Below, piece after piece: positions 29,162 to 39,089 of a stretch of 64,000 nucleotides of DNA (position 1 is its first letter; each line of letters begins with the position of its first letter). The notes under the pieces are model-generated. The model was not told the origin of the DNA. It saw only the letters and a program-made list of their open reading frames with translations, and made no database searches. This DNA is from Aplysia californica (Eukaryota > Mollusca > Gastropoda > Aplysiida > Aplysiidae): NCBI RefSeq assembly GCF_000002075.1, contig NW_004797409.1, positions 381,662-445,661 on the forward strand. Direction: 5' to 3'. Both the position numbers and the translations under genes were made by a program.

Positions 29162-30992
29162 CTAGTCAGAAGAGGAACTGCGTGGGGAGGCTTCAGTTGA
29201 GTCGTCAAAGACCTGGAGTCTGCGGTACGCCATCTTGTAGTCCTTTTTTGAGTGGTACAGCTCGAAGCATGGAATGAGGCAGAGGCCTACATTGCAATGG
29301 ACGCACTCAGCTATCTATTATTTCCTCTTCCGACTGTCACCCGGGGCTTTCCTCTTTCCAGTGTTGGTGGTGCAAACAACGCAGAGTCGAGTGGCAGGTC
29401 TGACCTTATTCCCTGGTTGCTCTACGGTGCCAGCATGACGAGGGACTCTGCTGGGGAAGTGCCTGGCTGTAAGACGATGTAGTAAAGAATCTCCAGGCTG
29501 GAGGCTGGTGCGTCTTGAAGGCTTTGGAGGGATAATCTGTCTCGCCACCTCCTTGGCCAGCTCATGCCTGAACATACGGTGACTGAGGGGCTGTGCAGTC
29601 GACTCTTTGTACAGCAAGTAGACGTTGAGCTCTGCTAACATAAAGAAGTGGAAAAAAACCTTCTTCCACCACTTCCGTGTCTTCCGCTTAAATGAGTTGT
29701 ACTGGACCATCTGATCCGACCAGTCGACAGCTCCCATAAACCTGTTGTCGTCCTTCACCACATCAAACTTGATGATCTGCTCCCGGGTGGCTCTGTCTGC
29801 CCGTCCCGTGTCGCTCATACCGCCAGAGTGGATGGATGTCAAGATGTTGACCTCACGTCGATCCATGAACTTGATATGATTCATCGTTCCAATTGTCATG
29901 AGCTTTACTTCTCCCTTCTTCTTCAGCACATTCTTCCCCGCCATCTCCTTCGACAGTCCCTTCCTGTTGAGCCTGATAAGTGCCGCATGCTGTTGTCTTG
30001 TTGGTAAGTAGGTCTGTCAGGAGGACTGGGGCAGTGTAGAAATTGTCGATGTATAGTCGATGTCCACACCCGAGGTAGGGAGACAGCAGCCTCATCACAG
30101 CGTCCTAAACTGCTCCTTTGGAAGAGGCTTTTTTCTTTCCAGTGTAGACTTCAAACTTGCAGCAAGTAAGCGTTCTTGGAGTCACAAAGCTGGAAAATCT
30201 TAACTCCAAATTTGTCCGGCTTGTCTGGGTTGTACACACGGAAGCTGAGATTGCCTCTCCATGCGACCATGGCTTCATCGATAGCAACGTTGGCAGACGG
30301 ACAGTAATTGTCGGCGAAGGTCTTTGCCAGGCTGTCCAGGAACGGGCTAATTTTGAACAATGGGTCGTGGCCGACCTCTTGCAACAAAGTTTTCGTTTTT
30401 GTTTACGTGTAGACAAGTGAGAAGGTTTAAAAATCTGTCTCTTGTCATCACACTTGCGAAGAAGGGAAGGTTGTAAATGGCATCAGTGCACCAGTACTCT
30501 TGGATGTCAGAAAGTGGAAGAAGGCCCATTCCAGTGACAAGGCCAAAAAAGGCCCACATCTCATTTCCGGTGGTGTCAGTCCAGGTCGCAAGGCGGCCCC
30601 TTGATGGCCCTGTTGACCGGAGACACTGTACCGCGTAGCGGTTTGTTTCAGTTGTAATATGTGTCATCATACCCTCAGACACAAAGAACTTGAGATAATC
30701 AAGTGGTGTCGCTCCGTCTCTCATCTCAACTTGGGGGCCAGGCTGCTGGACTGGCTCGAAGGGTGGGGGGACTACGGTCAGACGCTCCCTCTCTCCACTC
30801 CCCAGTTGTTTCAGTTCTAACGGTACGTTCTTCACCCTCCTCCTCTTCCTCCGCTTGACTTGGCCCACTTGTTGGAATTGACTCGTCGTCACTCCCGTCC
30901 CCGTAAAGTTCACCGGGAGAGGTCGCGATACTACCACGAATAAGCTGTGACATGACGGAAAGGTCGCTGATATCAATCTCGGCTGGTTCCAT
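29162..30992 (-). mobile_element. piggyBac-type transposase, nearly full length, inactive
   Basis: About 610 residues from MEPAEIDISDLSV (start 30992) to the stop at 29162. The order is: acidic then basic N terminus (KRRKRRRVKNVPLEL); core with TPLDYLKFFVSEGMM and VMTRDRFLNLLTCLH; first aspartate in AIDEAMVAWRG (near 30279); LCDSKNAYLL; second in HRLYIDNFYTAP (near 30047); third in GAVDWSDQMVQYNSFKRKTR (near 29726) followed by KWWKKVFFHF; and a C-terminal zinc-binding domain with CVVC, CVHC and PCFELYHSKK. The DDD triad is present. Frame changes near 30865, 30370, 30145 and 29975 and two adjacent stops at 29315-29320 inactivate it. It is the most intact of four piggyBac sequences here. Confidence 0.9.
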
Positions 30993-31075
30993 TCTGCTTT
31001 ATCTGATGACTGCTGACTGCTGGGGTTATCTCGGCGAGTCAATAGTGAAAGATAACAATGAAAAAAGAGCCTCAT

Positions 31076-32090
31076 CTTTTATAGCAAACTGATATGATCT
31101 ACGAATAAGTGTTACGATCACACGAATAATCCCGTTATCTCGTCGGTTGATCAGAGACACTGAGATTGGAAGTTACACCAAATCAAACAACTTTTCCAGA
31201 TTTCACACCTATAATGAATGAACTTGCTTATTAGCTATCGTTCGAAAGGGGGGAAAATGGGATAATTTTAGAATATTTTTTTTATTCAGTTGCTCTCAAA
31301 TTTCTCCCTCTGGTAGGACAATGGTTTAAAACCACCAAATATGATTATTTACATCAGGAAACAACGTTTTGTTCAAGAATTAGATCGTTTGAAAAGTGAG
31401 GAAAGGTGTTTGCATTGAGAGCAAGTCCTATTTCCTGAATATCCTTTCGAGTCCCTCAAGTGTTTAACTGGGTCAAAATGCTCATATTTCATTGGATGAA
31501 TGTCTCAACCGACGCTCCATTATCTCTACCAACGTTTCACGTTGCAAAACAACGCAGAAAGTTCCAGATGGACACACAGGCACAAGCATACTAATGCACA
31601 CATATATAAGCGCACAAGTGCAGACCCCCAACTAAACGAAAAGCGTTGCCCGCGCGCGACCACGACTGAACAGGGACCAGCTGTGGAACACCGCGCGGAA
31701 TTGCGCTTATTGGGCAAACATTTATCAGGAACAAGAATCTTAAGGGTTAATCATATGACTTTGTTTTTGTACAGATTTATGAATGTCTTACTATTGATGA
31801 CCAGGTCAGAAGATAGGAAAGCACAGAGCTGTGTCAGCTACTATACTATACAAAGTCAAACAGAGATAAAAAAAAAAAAAAAGCTTTAACTAGCCTACTG
31901 GAAATAAACTTGAAAAAAAACACTAAAACATGCAGAAGCTCACATTAAAATTTCACAACAGTTCATAAATTTCATCAAACAGCCCACTTTTGCACACTTG
32001 CCTGTGAGTGTAGTACTGTGTTGGCCACCCAGCTCAAACCTCTCCACCCAGTCTGCTCTTGTTTCAGCATGACATGAAGTGATATTGCGG
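31076..32090. other. no gene recognised
   Basis: Sequence upstream of the piggyBac transposase. 31430-31465, read on the minus strand, starts TTAAACACTTGAGGGACTCG, which could be the element's 5' terminus at a TTAA site; the matching 3' terminus was not found. Confidence 0.3.
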
Positions 32091-32094
32091 TTTG

Positions 32095-32215
32095 AACAGG
32101 GTGTTCACCCTTGCGCCACGATGAGGCCCAGTACTTCCAACTTCTGCAAGGGAGGGGATGGGGAAGGGGAACTGTGGCAGCCTCTGCTGGATATCCAGCT
32201 CAGGCCAGTCTTGGC
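32095..32215 (-). mobile_element. piggyBac 3'-end fragment
   Basis: 'gccacgatgaggcccagtac' then 'ttccaacttctgcaagggag' and the following GC-rich stretch match the sequence just after the piggyBac stop codon at 29090-29190, in the same orientation. A fourth, very short piggyBac piece. Confidence 0.6.
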
Positions 32216-33193
32216 TTAGGTCGGCTCAGTGACTGCGCTGCTTCCGGCTTCATGGTGTGCTCTCCAGTGACACGTCCTATCTTGCCAGTCCAACGTGTCG
32301 CTCAATCCTCTGATAGAATGCCTGTTTTGGGTTTAACGTTTTACAGTGAAAAGAACAAATCTAACAAAGTAATCACAATTTTTGTTTTTAAAAATTCAAT
32401 GTGTCAAAGATCACGACTCGTTGACTGTGCTAGACCTTTAAAGTTCAAAAGAAGTTACCGAATGAAAATTCTGGGTACTCTGCCAACAGCTATGAGACGG
32501 GCTCAGCTTGAAGTAGGCAAACAACTGTTGAAATTAAATATCTACTTTAATGGTCGCTGCCAACCATGGAATTGGAAGCTAAAAATATTTGTTTAAATTT
32601 ATAATTTTGTCCCGTGCCCATTCCTAGCAATAGCATAGAAATATCTAGAATATAATGAATTTAGTGGACGCCATCATGACTAATCAAATCATCAATACAA
32701 CCAGGGGAGACTAAAGTTAGTAAGTACAGTACCAAGAACAAAATAACTAAACATAATGCAAACACTTAACAAACGCTACACAATATACATTCACAAACAG
32801 ACAAGTCAAACTAAAACTAATTAATAATAACAGCATTACATGTACATTGTTAGCCTTAATTTTTTCATCCTAACATCCTCTGCTCCCAATGAGTCACGAG
32901 GCGGGCACTTTCCCACATTCCCACTCCCTAGTGGAGCAAACCAAATTTAGTTAGTCGTCACCAGACAGAAAAAAAGGCCAAAATCTGTGCGCTCAGTCTC
33001 ACCTACTGGTGACTTTGGTTAGTGGAGACCTACTCTAGGGACATGGACCAGAAAAATAAGACACACATGCAATACACATACATTTGTCTCTACTGTATCT
33101 ATAGCATCTATCTATGGCCAGTCAAGCAAACCAAAAATTCCAATCACCAAATATTTACACAATTTAAAATTTCTGTAATGTGATGGCCAACTC
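32216..33193. other. no gene recognised
   Basis: AT-rich sequence up to the assembly gap. A 161-residue open frame at 32111-32596 (+) overlaps the piggyBac fragment and has no motif, so it is not called. Confidence 0.4.
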
Positions 33194-33419
33194 NNNNNNN
33201 NNNNNNNNNNNNNNNNNNNNNNNNNNNNNNNNNNNNNNNNNNNNNNNNNNNNNNNNNNNNNNNNNNNNNNNNNNNNNNNNNNNNNNNNNNNNNNNNNNNN
33301 NNNNNNNNNNNNNNNNNNNNNNNNNNNNNNNNNNNNNNNNNNNNNNNNNNNNNNNNNNNNNNNNNNNNNNNNNNNNNNNNNNNNNNNNNNNNNNNNNNNN
33401 NNNNNNNNNNNNNNNNNNN
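33194..33419. other. assembly gap (226 N)
   Basis: Run of N followed at once by a poly-C run, so the gap probably reflects a homopolymer or simple repeat. The true length is unknown. Confidence 0.99.
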
Positions 33420-34149
33420 CCCCCCCCCCAAAGAAAAAATAATTTTACGGGTGTGTGATTGTGTCCCATCCCTTTCCCTTCTTGATCCTTCGAAAACTGC
33501 CCTGCAACAAGACTGCTTTGCTGTTGTCTGTGTTACCGAGCTCTCTGAGACTAACTTCTTCTTCTTCACTGACCATGAGGGAATCGAGCATCATTTCCCC
33601 TTTGAAACCCAAATCCTCATCAAACTGAATAGCCCCGCCTTCACCTATGTTTTTCAAAGCAGAGAAGCCCCACAAACAAGATTAAGAAAAGAACACAAAA
33701 TACTTGAAACTCCAAGCTGTCCAATCAATCCCAGTCCTCATCTGCTTCATTACCAATTCCTACAGTTACAGCTCTGCCTCGCCCCTCCTCCCCGCTTTCC
33801 CCCTAAAAAGATGTCTTTATTCCATTGCTGCTACTAACTTTAAAAAAAACAAAAAACATTTCAACGAACAGTGATGATACATACTGGACTGGCTATACAT
33901 AATACATGACAGGAAACAAAACAAAGGATCAGTGTTAGTGAGTTGAGTGAAGAGGGAAAATCCTATAGAGACTGGCGCACTTCCTATAAAAAAGTAACTG
34001 GTTGCATGGCGTCTTATCTATATATATATATATATATATCTAGAACAAAATATTTAACACAAAAACAGGAGAAACAACACACTTATCCATACATAAAGTG
34101 TCTAGAAAAAAAATCTGCAGGTGCCAAATCATGGACACAAAAAGCTTTC
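33420..34149. other. no gene recognised; possible 3' flank of the 115-residue gene
   Basis: If the minus-strand gene at 34554-34901 has a long 3' UTR it would cross this stretch. TTTATT at 33816-33821 (AATAAA on the minus strand) is one candidate polyadenylation signal. (AT)n at about 34018-34039. Confidence 0.35.
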
Positions 34150-34264
34150 CCTGAGAGGAGAGAGAAAAGGTGAGAGAGAGAGAGTGAGAGAAAGTGAGAG
34201 AGAGAGAGTGAGAGAAAGTGAGAGAGAGAGAGAAAGTGAGAGGAGAGAGAGAGAGAGACAGAGA

Positions 34265-34295
<31 letters not shown>

Positions 34296-34296
34296 T
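34150..34296. repeat. (GA)n tract
   Basis: Almost pure GAGA with GTGA interruptions over about 145 bases. Confidence 0.95.
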
Positions 34297-34553
34297 TTTC
34301 CCCCAAGATTCACCAAAGCTCTAACTCCGGGCTTGATGACAAACATACATAGATCTAGATCTATATAGGCCTATAGACGGACTAAAGCCAAAAAATAAAA
34401 TCCAAAACTATACCAAGCGAAAGAATAAAATAAAACAAATGAATGCAGACAAACTAACACACTTGACACACCACTGGGAACACACACAGCAGTTCGTCAC
34501 TCAGTGCTACTTTCCCTCACTTAGATCTAGATAAAAGCCACCCCTTACTGTCC

Positions 34554-34901
34554 TTATCCCTTCATCGGTTTCCTCCACAGTACATCATACAAAACTATAA
34601 CCTGTCCGCACCTAGGTCCGGACACCCACCTTACCTCTCCTCTCGCCACCCGACTCAACCAGTCACTGTACCACGCTTGTCCTCCAGCCAAACGAGTGAC
34701 AATGGGCTCTCCTTCCCTAGCTACTTTAAACAACTCCCGGTATCCCTCCGTTTCCACACCAACTATAAAATAATTCCTTCTCACCTGAAATCCAACGAAC
34801 ACGTGCGATGCTTCCATCCCGTAATACTGGCCTTCCTCCAGGTCCAGACACTGCTCGGGCTCGACTGGCTCATCTGTAAGAAGTGACGAAAAATTCCCCA
34901 T
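34554..34901 (-). CDS. uncharacterised 115-residue protein, possibly N-myristoylated
   Basis: Single uninterrupted frame ending in TAA at 34554-34556. I chose the ATG at 34901 because its context, GCCGCCATGG, is a perfect Kozak sequence; an in-frame ATG 27 codons upstream has no such context. The N terminus MGNFSS fits the myristoylation pattern (G2, S at position 6). The rest is soluble, rich in charged and aromatic residues (SHVFVGFQVRRNYFIVGVET, SDWLSRVARGEVRWVSGPRC), with two cysteines and no membrane segment or signal peptide. I recognise no family. The composition is unlike nearby random frames, and a promoter-like region precedes it. It could instead be one exon of a larger gene, or a long upstream-extended form. 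Confidence 0.6.
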   Translation of the reverse strand: MGNFSSLLTDEPVEPEQCLDLEEGQYYGMEASHVFVGFQVRRNYFIVGVETEGYRELFKVAREGEPIVTRLAGGQAWYSDWLSRVARGEVRWVSGPRCGQVIVLYDVLWRKPMKG

Positions 34902-35099
34902 GGCGGCGAAGTCAGCGAAGACGACAACAAGGCTTCTGGTGGCACCCTTCAGATCTGGAACGAATAGACCCTTGGATGACAAAAACAGAAAAGGTCGATG
35001 TGAAAACTTCAGAAAAGCGACTCAACAGCCAAATAATTGTTCTGAAAAACTTTGCAAACCGTCTCAAACTAAAAGCAGTGAGTGAACACACTTCAAACA

Positions 35100-35235
35100 G
35101 TGGACAGCTTTTGCAAGGCGTGACTCAGAGCAAAATGGCGATCAACAAGGACATCCGCTCAAAGATTTTTTCAACAATTCCCTGGTAAAATAAACCGGAA
35201 GTTCAACGAATAGAGAAAGGCGGAAGTACCTCATG
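35100..35235 (-). promoter_or_regulatory. candidate promoter of the 115-residue gene
   Basis: Within 200-330 bases upstream of the chosen start lie two ETS-type sites (ACCGGAAGT at 35194-35202; GGCGGAAGTA at 35219-35228), a YY1-like AAAATGGCG at 35132-35140 and an AP-1 site TGACTCA at 35121-35127. This combination is typical of TATA-less housekeeping promoters. Orientation and transcription start are inferred. Confidence 0.45.
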
Positions 35236-35274
35236 TGAGGGGCAAAAATGCATAGGCTAATAAAAATTAAATGC

Positions 35275-35398
35275 TTCTTCTTCTTTTTCTTCTTCTTCTT
35301 CTTCTTCTTCTTATTATTATTATTATTATTATTATTATAACTATCATTATTATTATTACTACTACTACTAGATCTATTGTTATTATTATTATTAGTAT

Positions 35399-35436
<38 letters not shown>

Positions 35437-35494
35437 CTAGTATTATTATTATTACTACTACTACTAGATCTATTGTTATTATTATTATTAGTAT

Positions 35495-35565
<71 letters not shown>

Positions 35566-35580
35566 TCTTTATTATCATTA
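35275..35580. repeat. compound trinucleotide array (CTT, TTA, TAC, TAG)
   Basis: Successive (CTT)n, (TTA)n, (CTA)n and (TAG)n blocks. A unit beginning 'ctactactactagatctatt' and running into (TAG)n occurs twice, about 95 bases apart, showing a duplication of a mixed block. It lies exactly at the 3' end of the minus-strand LINE, where elements of this type often end in TAA-like repeats. Confidence 0.85.
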
Positions 35581-36375
35581 TTGTAAGTAGGTACCTCTCG
35601 CAACTGCATGAGGTCATATGAGCGCGCTTAACACAAGTCAGTTGGTTGCTTTCACAACAATTAATCGAAGGGCTAGGTTAGGGTCAACGATCAGATTTTG
35701 AAATGTTAAAAACTTGAGGTAAAATAACAATCTAAAAATGGTATTCTACTTAAAATAAAAAAGTATATATGCATGTACAACTTTTCGTAAAGGACAATAG
35801 CCTTTATAAAATCAAGAATTCTGTTGGGATCAACGAGTGAAAATATTGTAATTTTTTTTTTTACATCTAAATCTAAAACATTTCTTTCGGGTATCTCCGA
35901 AGTCTGGATCACATTCTGTTAAAATGTTTCTAATCTACTAATGGTAAAATCTGTGTCGCACCCGCATCCGACACAGAATGGCTTCTCATCTCCCTGAAAC
36001 TGAAAGACGTAGGTCCTATTTATGTGTCAGAGTCAGAGACGTGTGTCCCATGCGTCATGGAGTAAAAATGACTTCGTCTCTTCCATAAGTTTTATGGAGA
36101 AGCTCGAATGTTTTCGGGGACCCAGTTTGGGCTTAATGTTGTGCAGTTTATTATTTACTTGTTTCTCCCAATCATGAGTCTCCCACAGACTGGAGGTCTA
36201 GTTTTTTTACTTTATTTTTAAAGTTTAAAGTCAGCCTGTGTGAAAGTGTTCGTCGTTGATCTCAATAAAAGGGACAAGGACTCTTTCGCCAGGAGATCCA
36301 CTCGTTTCCTCGGAAGCCCACATGGCTAGATAGCCAACAAGATACATGTTGAACTTCTCCCGGTTTCAGTAAAAG

Positions 36376-36392
36376 TGGGGGGGGGGGGGGGG
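36376..36392. repeat. poly-G run
   Basis: About 17 G in the LINE remnant; its length may be uncertain in the assembly. Confidence 0.8.
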
Positions 36393-36481
36393 GAGGTTGG
36401 TAACCAAACTATTTTCGGGTGTAAGAGTGTGTAGTTTGTAAGTGAGGTGATGCAAGACAGCGAGAGTCAGGTAAGATAAGG

Positions 36482-36670
36482 CTGTCCCCGTCGTTTTGTA
36501 CAAGAAAAACTGAAATTATGCAAACTGGACCCAAAAAATGAAAAATGTGAAATTATACGATTCTGTTCATTTTAACAGAATGATAAAGGAAAAAAATAAA
36601 AAGAAATTATGCAAAAAATGATCAAATTTTGCTAAAGTATTATGCGGGGTGCATAAAACCACAGGGACAG
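36482..36670 (+). mobile_element. MITE family M3, 189 bp, inserted in the LINE
   Basis: Same terminal repeat as 23317-23495: left CTGTCCCCGTCGTTTTGTAC, right GCATAAAACCACAGGGACAG. Flanking hexamers ATAAGG and ATAAAA are a decayed match to a 6-bp duplication. It separates the VEHSPKKSFLL and SLSCITSL parts of the LINE RNase H domain, so it arrived after the LINE. Confidence 0.8.
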
Positions 36671-37164
36671 ATAAAAGGAAAGATTTCTTAGGAGAATGTT
36701 CTACGGAGTCCAGTGCCATGTCAGTGGCAGTGGTCCCCGCAGAGAAAATGGAGGCTTCGAGATGGAGTCTCCTCTGGTGTGTACTGTTTGAGTTTGTTGA
36801 GGATAGGGCAGCGGCGCCCACAGCAGAGTCCGATTAGGAGCCATCTGTGAAGATTTGTTCCGAACCGGGGTATTTTCCTAAAAGTTTTTTTTTGTTTGTA
36901 TTCTGATGTTTTGGAGTATGTGCTTGCTTTGGGGTGTATGGTCAGCTGTAGCAAGTCTATTTTTGCCTTGGTGAGGTGCCATGGAGGAAGTTTGTTGAAA
37001 ATAAATTGTTGGATGTCTTGTTTGAAAAAGTGTATGTTTTTGAGGTCCTCAAGGACTCTGAGTCTGAGGTCGAAGTGTTAGGTGGGTTTTTCGTTGTTTT
37101 TGAATTTGTTTATGGTGTCTGGGTTTGTTCAGAAAATACAGTCGTGTGCTGGGTTCTCTGGTGT

Positions 37165-37493
37165 TGAGCTTTGTTTAGTTTAATAGTGTATTGTAGTGAG
37201 AGTTGTGTGCGTCTGAGCGTGAGTGATGGTATGTTTGCCTCAGATTGGAGGCTCGTCCTCACTGGAGAAGTGCGGAAAGCCCCCAGTCAGGGCGAGGGGG
37301 TAGCCTGGTTACAAATAGGGTGATATAGTGATAAAAACATTATGAAAGTTTATGCTGAGACAAGCAAACTGTCCTTGGATCTCTTTTGGAAACATTGATT
37401 TTCAAGTCCTGAACTATCACAAGCTGGTGATTCCCCTTTTGGATTATTAATTAAGTTTAGAAATCTTCTTGTGGAGTATTGTTGTTTTTAAGT
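37165..37493. other. no gene recognised
   Basis: Unassigned sequence upstream (minus sense) of the LINE. 37240-37320 is somewhat GC-richer ('gcggaaagcccccagtcagg'). Confidence 0.35.
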
Positions 37494-37850
37494 TTACTTT
37501 CTTAGCTTTTCCAGTGTTGGACGTTGCTTGTTGGACTTTTCTGCAATAAATCTCTCTATTCTATCTCTTGCCATTCTGCCTGCCTGAGTCGTTTTGATTC
37601 CAAGCCAGGTTTCTATGTCTTGTTCCCGTCTTCTGTTAGCACATTCACAAAAGCTAAAATCGTTCTTAACCAACATACACATGCTCGCAAGTCCCCCCCC
37701 CCCCCCCCCAAGCCATTTGCCAGTCCCTGTTGGATTATGCGATTGTGTGGCCGCGTTTTTTTTCGCACAATTCTGCAACATTTTGCACAAGTTTGGATTC
37801 CCCGCGTTTTTAAAAATAAATTTTCTCAAAACAAATGAACGCCTCGCCAT
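37494..37850 (-). other. 118-residue open frame of unknown nature
   Basis: The frame begins inside the palindrome at 37813-37891 and passes through a poly-G run (translated GGGGGG). Its second half (RREQDIETWLGI, RMARDRIERFIAEKSNKQR) looks more protein-like than the first and could be mobile-element debris. I do not recognise it, and the start is probably not a real one. Confidence 0.25.
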
Positions 37851-37891
37851 TAAATGGCGAGGCGTTCATTTGTTTTGAGAAAATTTATTTT
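37813..37891. repeat. perfect palindrome, 38-bp arms with 3-bp spacer
   Basis: The left arm (37813-37850) ends ACAAATGAACGCCTCGCCAT. The spacer is TAA. The right arm (37854-37891) begins ATGGCGAGGCGTTCATTTGT and is an exact reverse complement over all 38 bases; pairing stops sharply at both ends. It could form a cruciform or an RNA hairpin, or be an assembly foldback. Confidence 0.95.
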
Positions 37892-38279
37892 ATCAAATTT
37901 TGATTAAAGGGAAGTAATCACAGCAAAAAGTCTCATGTCAATGAAAAGCTGGTTATTTCCCCTGTTAAGGATTTTAGTTCCTTGAACATCAGGTTCAATT
38001 TTTCAGTAAGTCCGTCAAGAGTTGTTCTCATGTCTGTTGATGTCTCATGTTTGCCAGGTGTTCCTGGCTTTAGTGATGTGCCAGCATCAAAGGTCCAGAT
38101 GCCCTTTTTTTTTTCTTCCTTTTTTCAAACATTTTTCTGTCCTCTATACAGTTGAAAGTTACAGAGATTACAAAGATCTATTTTTTTTTCTGACCGATGT
38201 TTTCAAAATACACCAAAAAACTACTGATACTGATATGTTGTTTTCAATTCTTCTGTACATACATCTAAAACATTAAAAT

Positions 38280-38370
38280 TCTTGTTGAAAAAGAGCAAAA
38301 CATGTCATGCATTTGTCTTGCATAATTTGGCTATCTAAATTTGCATAATTCTATGGGGACAGATTTGCAC
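38280..38370 (+). mobile_element. possible M3 MITE fragment
   Basis: The words 'cttgcataatttggct' and 'ttgcataattctatggggac' recall the right half of M3, ending GGGGACAG; the left end is missing. Confidence 0.35.
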
Positions 38371-38687
38371 ACAAACACACACACATTCATTTAAAAAAAT
38401 ACAGAAATCGCCAGGATAAGGCTGTAACTCCAGGACGGGTAAATCAATAGCTAAAGTGATCTCTTTTCTGAAGCAAGTCTTTCATCCAAAATTTTCTCTT
38501 ACTTTTTGTTTTCCTTCGCAACGAGCAGCACATAAATTGCAAGCAAATCGTCATGTCTTTACAGTCGCTGCGGTTAAACCACATGTGAAGTGGACGACGC
38601 ACCAACCCCTCGAATGGCAGTTTTGCGCAGAGGTTTGAACCCGGTCCCCACTCCGGTTAAAACCGTCTGGTACAAGATGTGTGTAGG

Positions 38688-38818
38688 GCCTTAGAAAGCA
38701 GGAGAGGAGGTGAAAATTAATTTAGAAAACAAAATTTTACGTTGCTGGCAGGTTTAGAACCCGGGACCTATTGAATGACGGGTGAACACCAAAACTTCTT
38801 GACCGCGATTGAGTTCCT
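38688..38818 (-). mobile_element. tRNA-derived SINE, family T1 (reverse, 5' part)
   Basis: In reverse complement: 'cgcggtcaagaagttttggt', the B-box-like CCCGGGTTCTAAACCTG, 'ccagcaacgt', and the body 'cacctcctctcctgctttct', matching the head and body order at 8093-8200. Confidence 0.65.
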
Positions 38819-38837
38819 GTGTGTGTGTGCTTGTGTA

Positions 38838-38839
<2 letters not shown>

Positions 38840-38909
<70 letters not shown>

Positions 38910-38970
38910 GGTGGGAGAAAGAGAGAGAGAGAGGATGGGTGGGAGAAAGAGAGAGAAAGGTCATGATGGT

Positions 38971-39021
<51 letters not shown>

Positions 39022-39034
39022 GAGTGAGAGAAAA

Positions 39035-39067
<33 letters not shown>

Positions 39068-39085
39068 AACAGAGACAAACAAACA
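38840..39085. repeat. (GA)n tract
   Basis: Long GA microsatellite with a duplicated 'gaggatgggtgggagaaaga' interruption. Serine/leucine or arginine/glutamate frames across it are low-complexity artefacts. Confidence 0.95.
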
Positions 39086-39089
39086 GACA

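Larger units (their letters stand above)
35593..37160 (-). mobile_element. LINE 3' half with RNase H domain (I/Jockey-like), decayed
   Basis: Read on the minus strand: LPPWHLTKAKIDLLQL, RNase H start IFTDGS then VGAAALSS, HLEASIFSAGTTATDMALD and SLSCITSLTNYTLLHPK, HVGFRGNEW (from the WIPSHVGIRGNE motif), GRDEVIFTP then RMGHTRL, a zinc-like KPFCVGCGC, and the end KAIVLYEKL. Stops and frame changes are present. About 60 bases later comes GCGCTCATATGACCTCATGC then AGTTGCGAG, nearly identical to the tail of the SINEs in this window, followed by a trinucleotide array. An M3 MITE interrupts the RNase H region at 36482-36670. Confidence 0.8.

Noticed and set aside
28597-31464. TTAA-bounded ends of the near-complete piggyBac
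   Set aside because: TTAA sites occur on both sides, but the adjoining sequences do not form an inverted repeat that I can align.
32111-32596. 161-residue plus-strand frame
   Set aside because: Overlaps a piggyBac fragment of the opposite strand and shows no motif or coding-like composition.
33445-33675. Acidic 76-residue minus-strand frame as a further exon of the orphan gene
   Set aside because: Composition is suggestive, but there is no ATG start, convincing splice site or conserved motif.
34040-34346. Serine/leucine-rich and arginine/glutamate-rich frames
   Set aside because: (GA)n tract; the same applies to 38737-39175 and 58984-59238.
35267-35621. Long threonine/asparagine, serine and leucine frames
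   Set aside because: They read a trinucleotide microsatellite in different frames.
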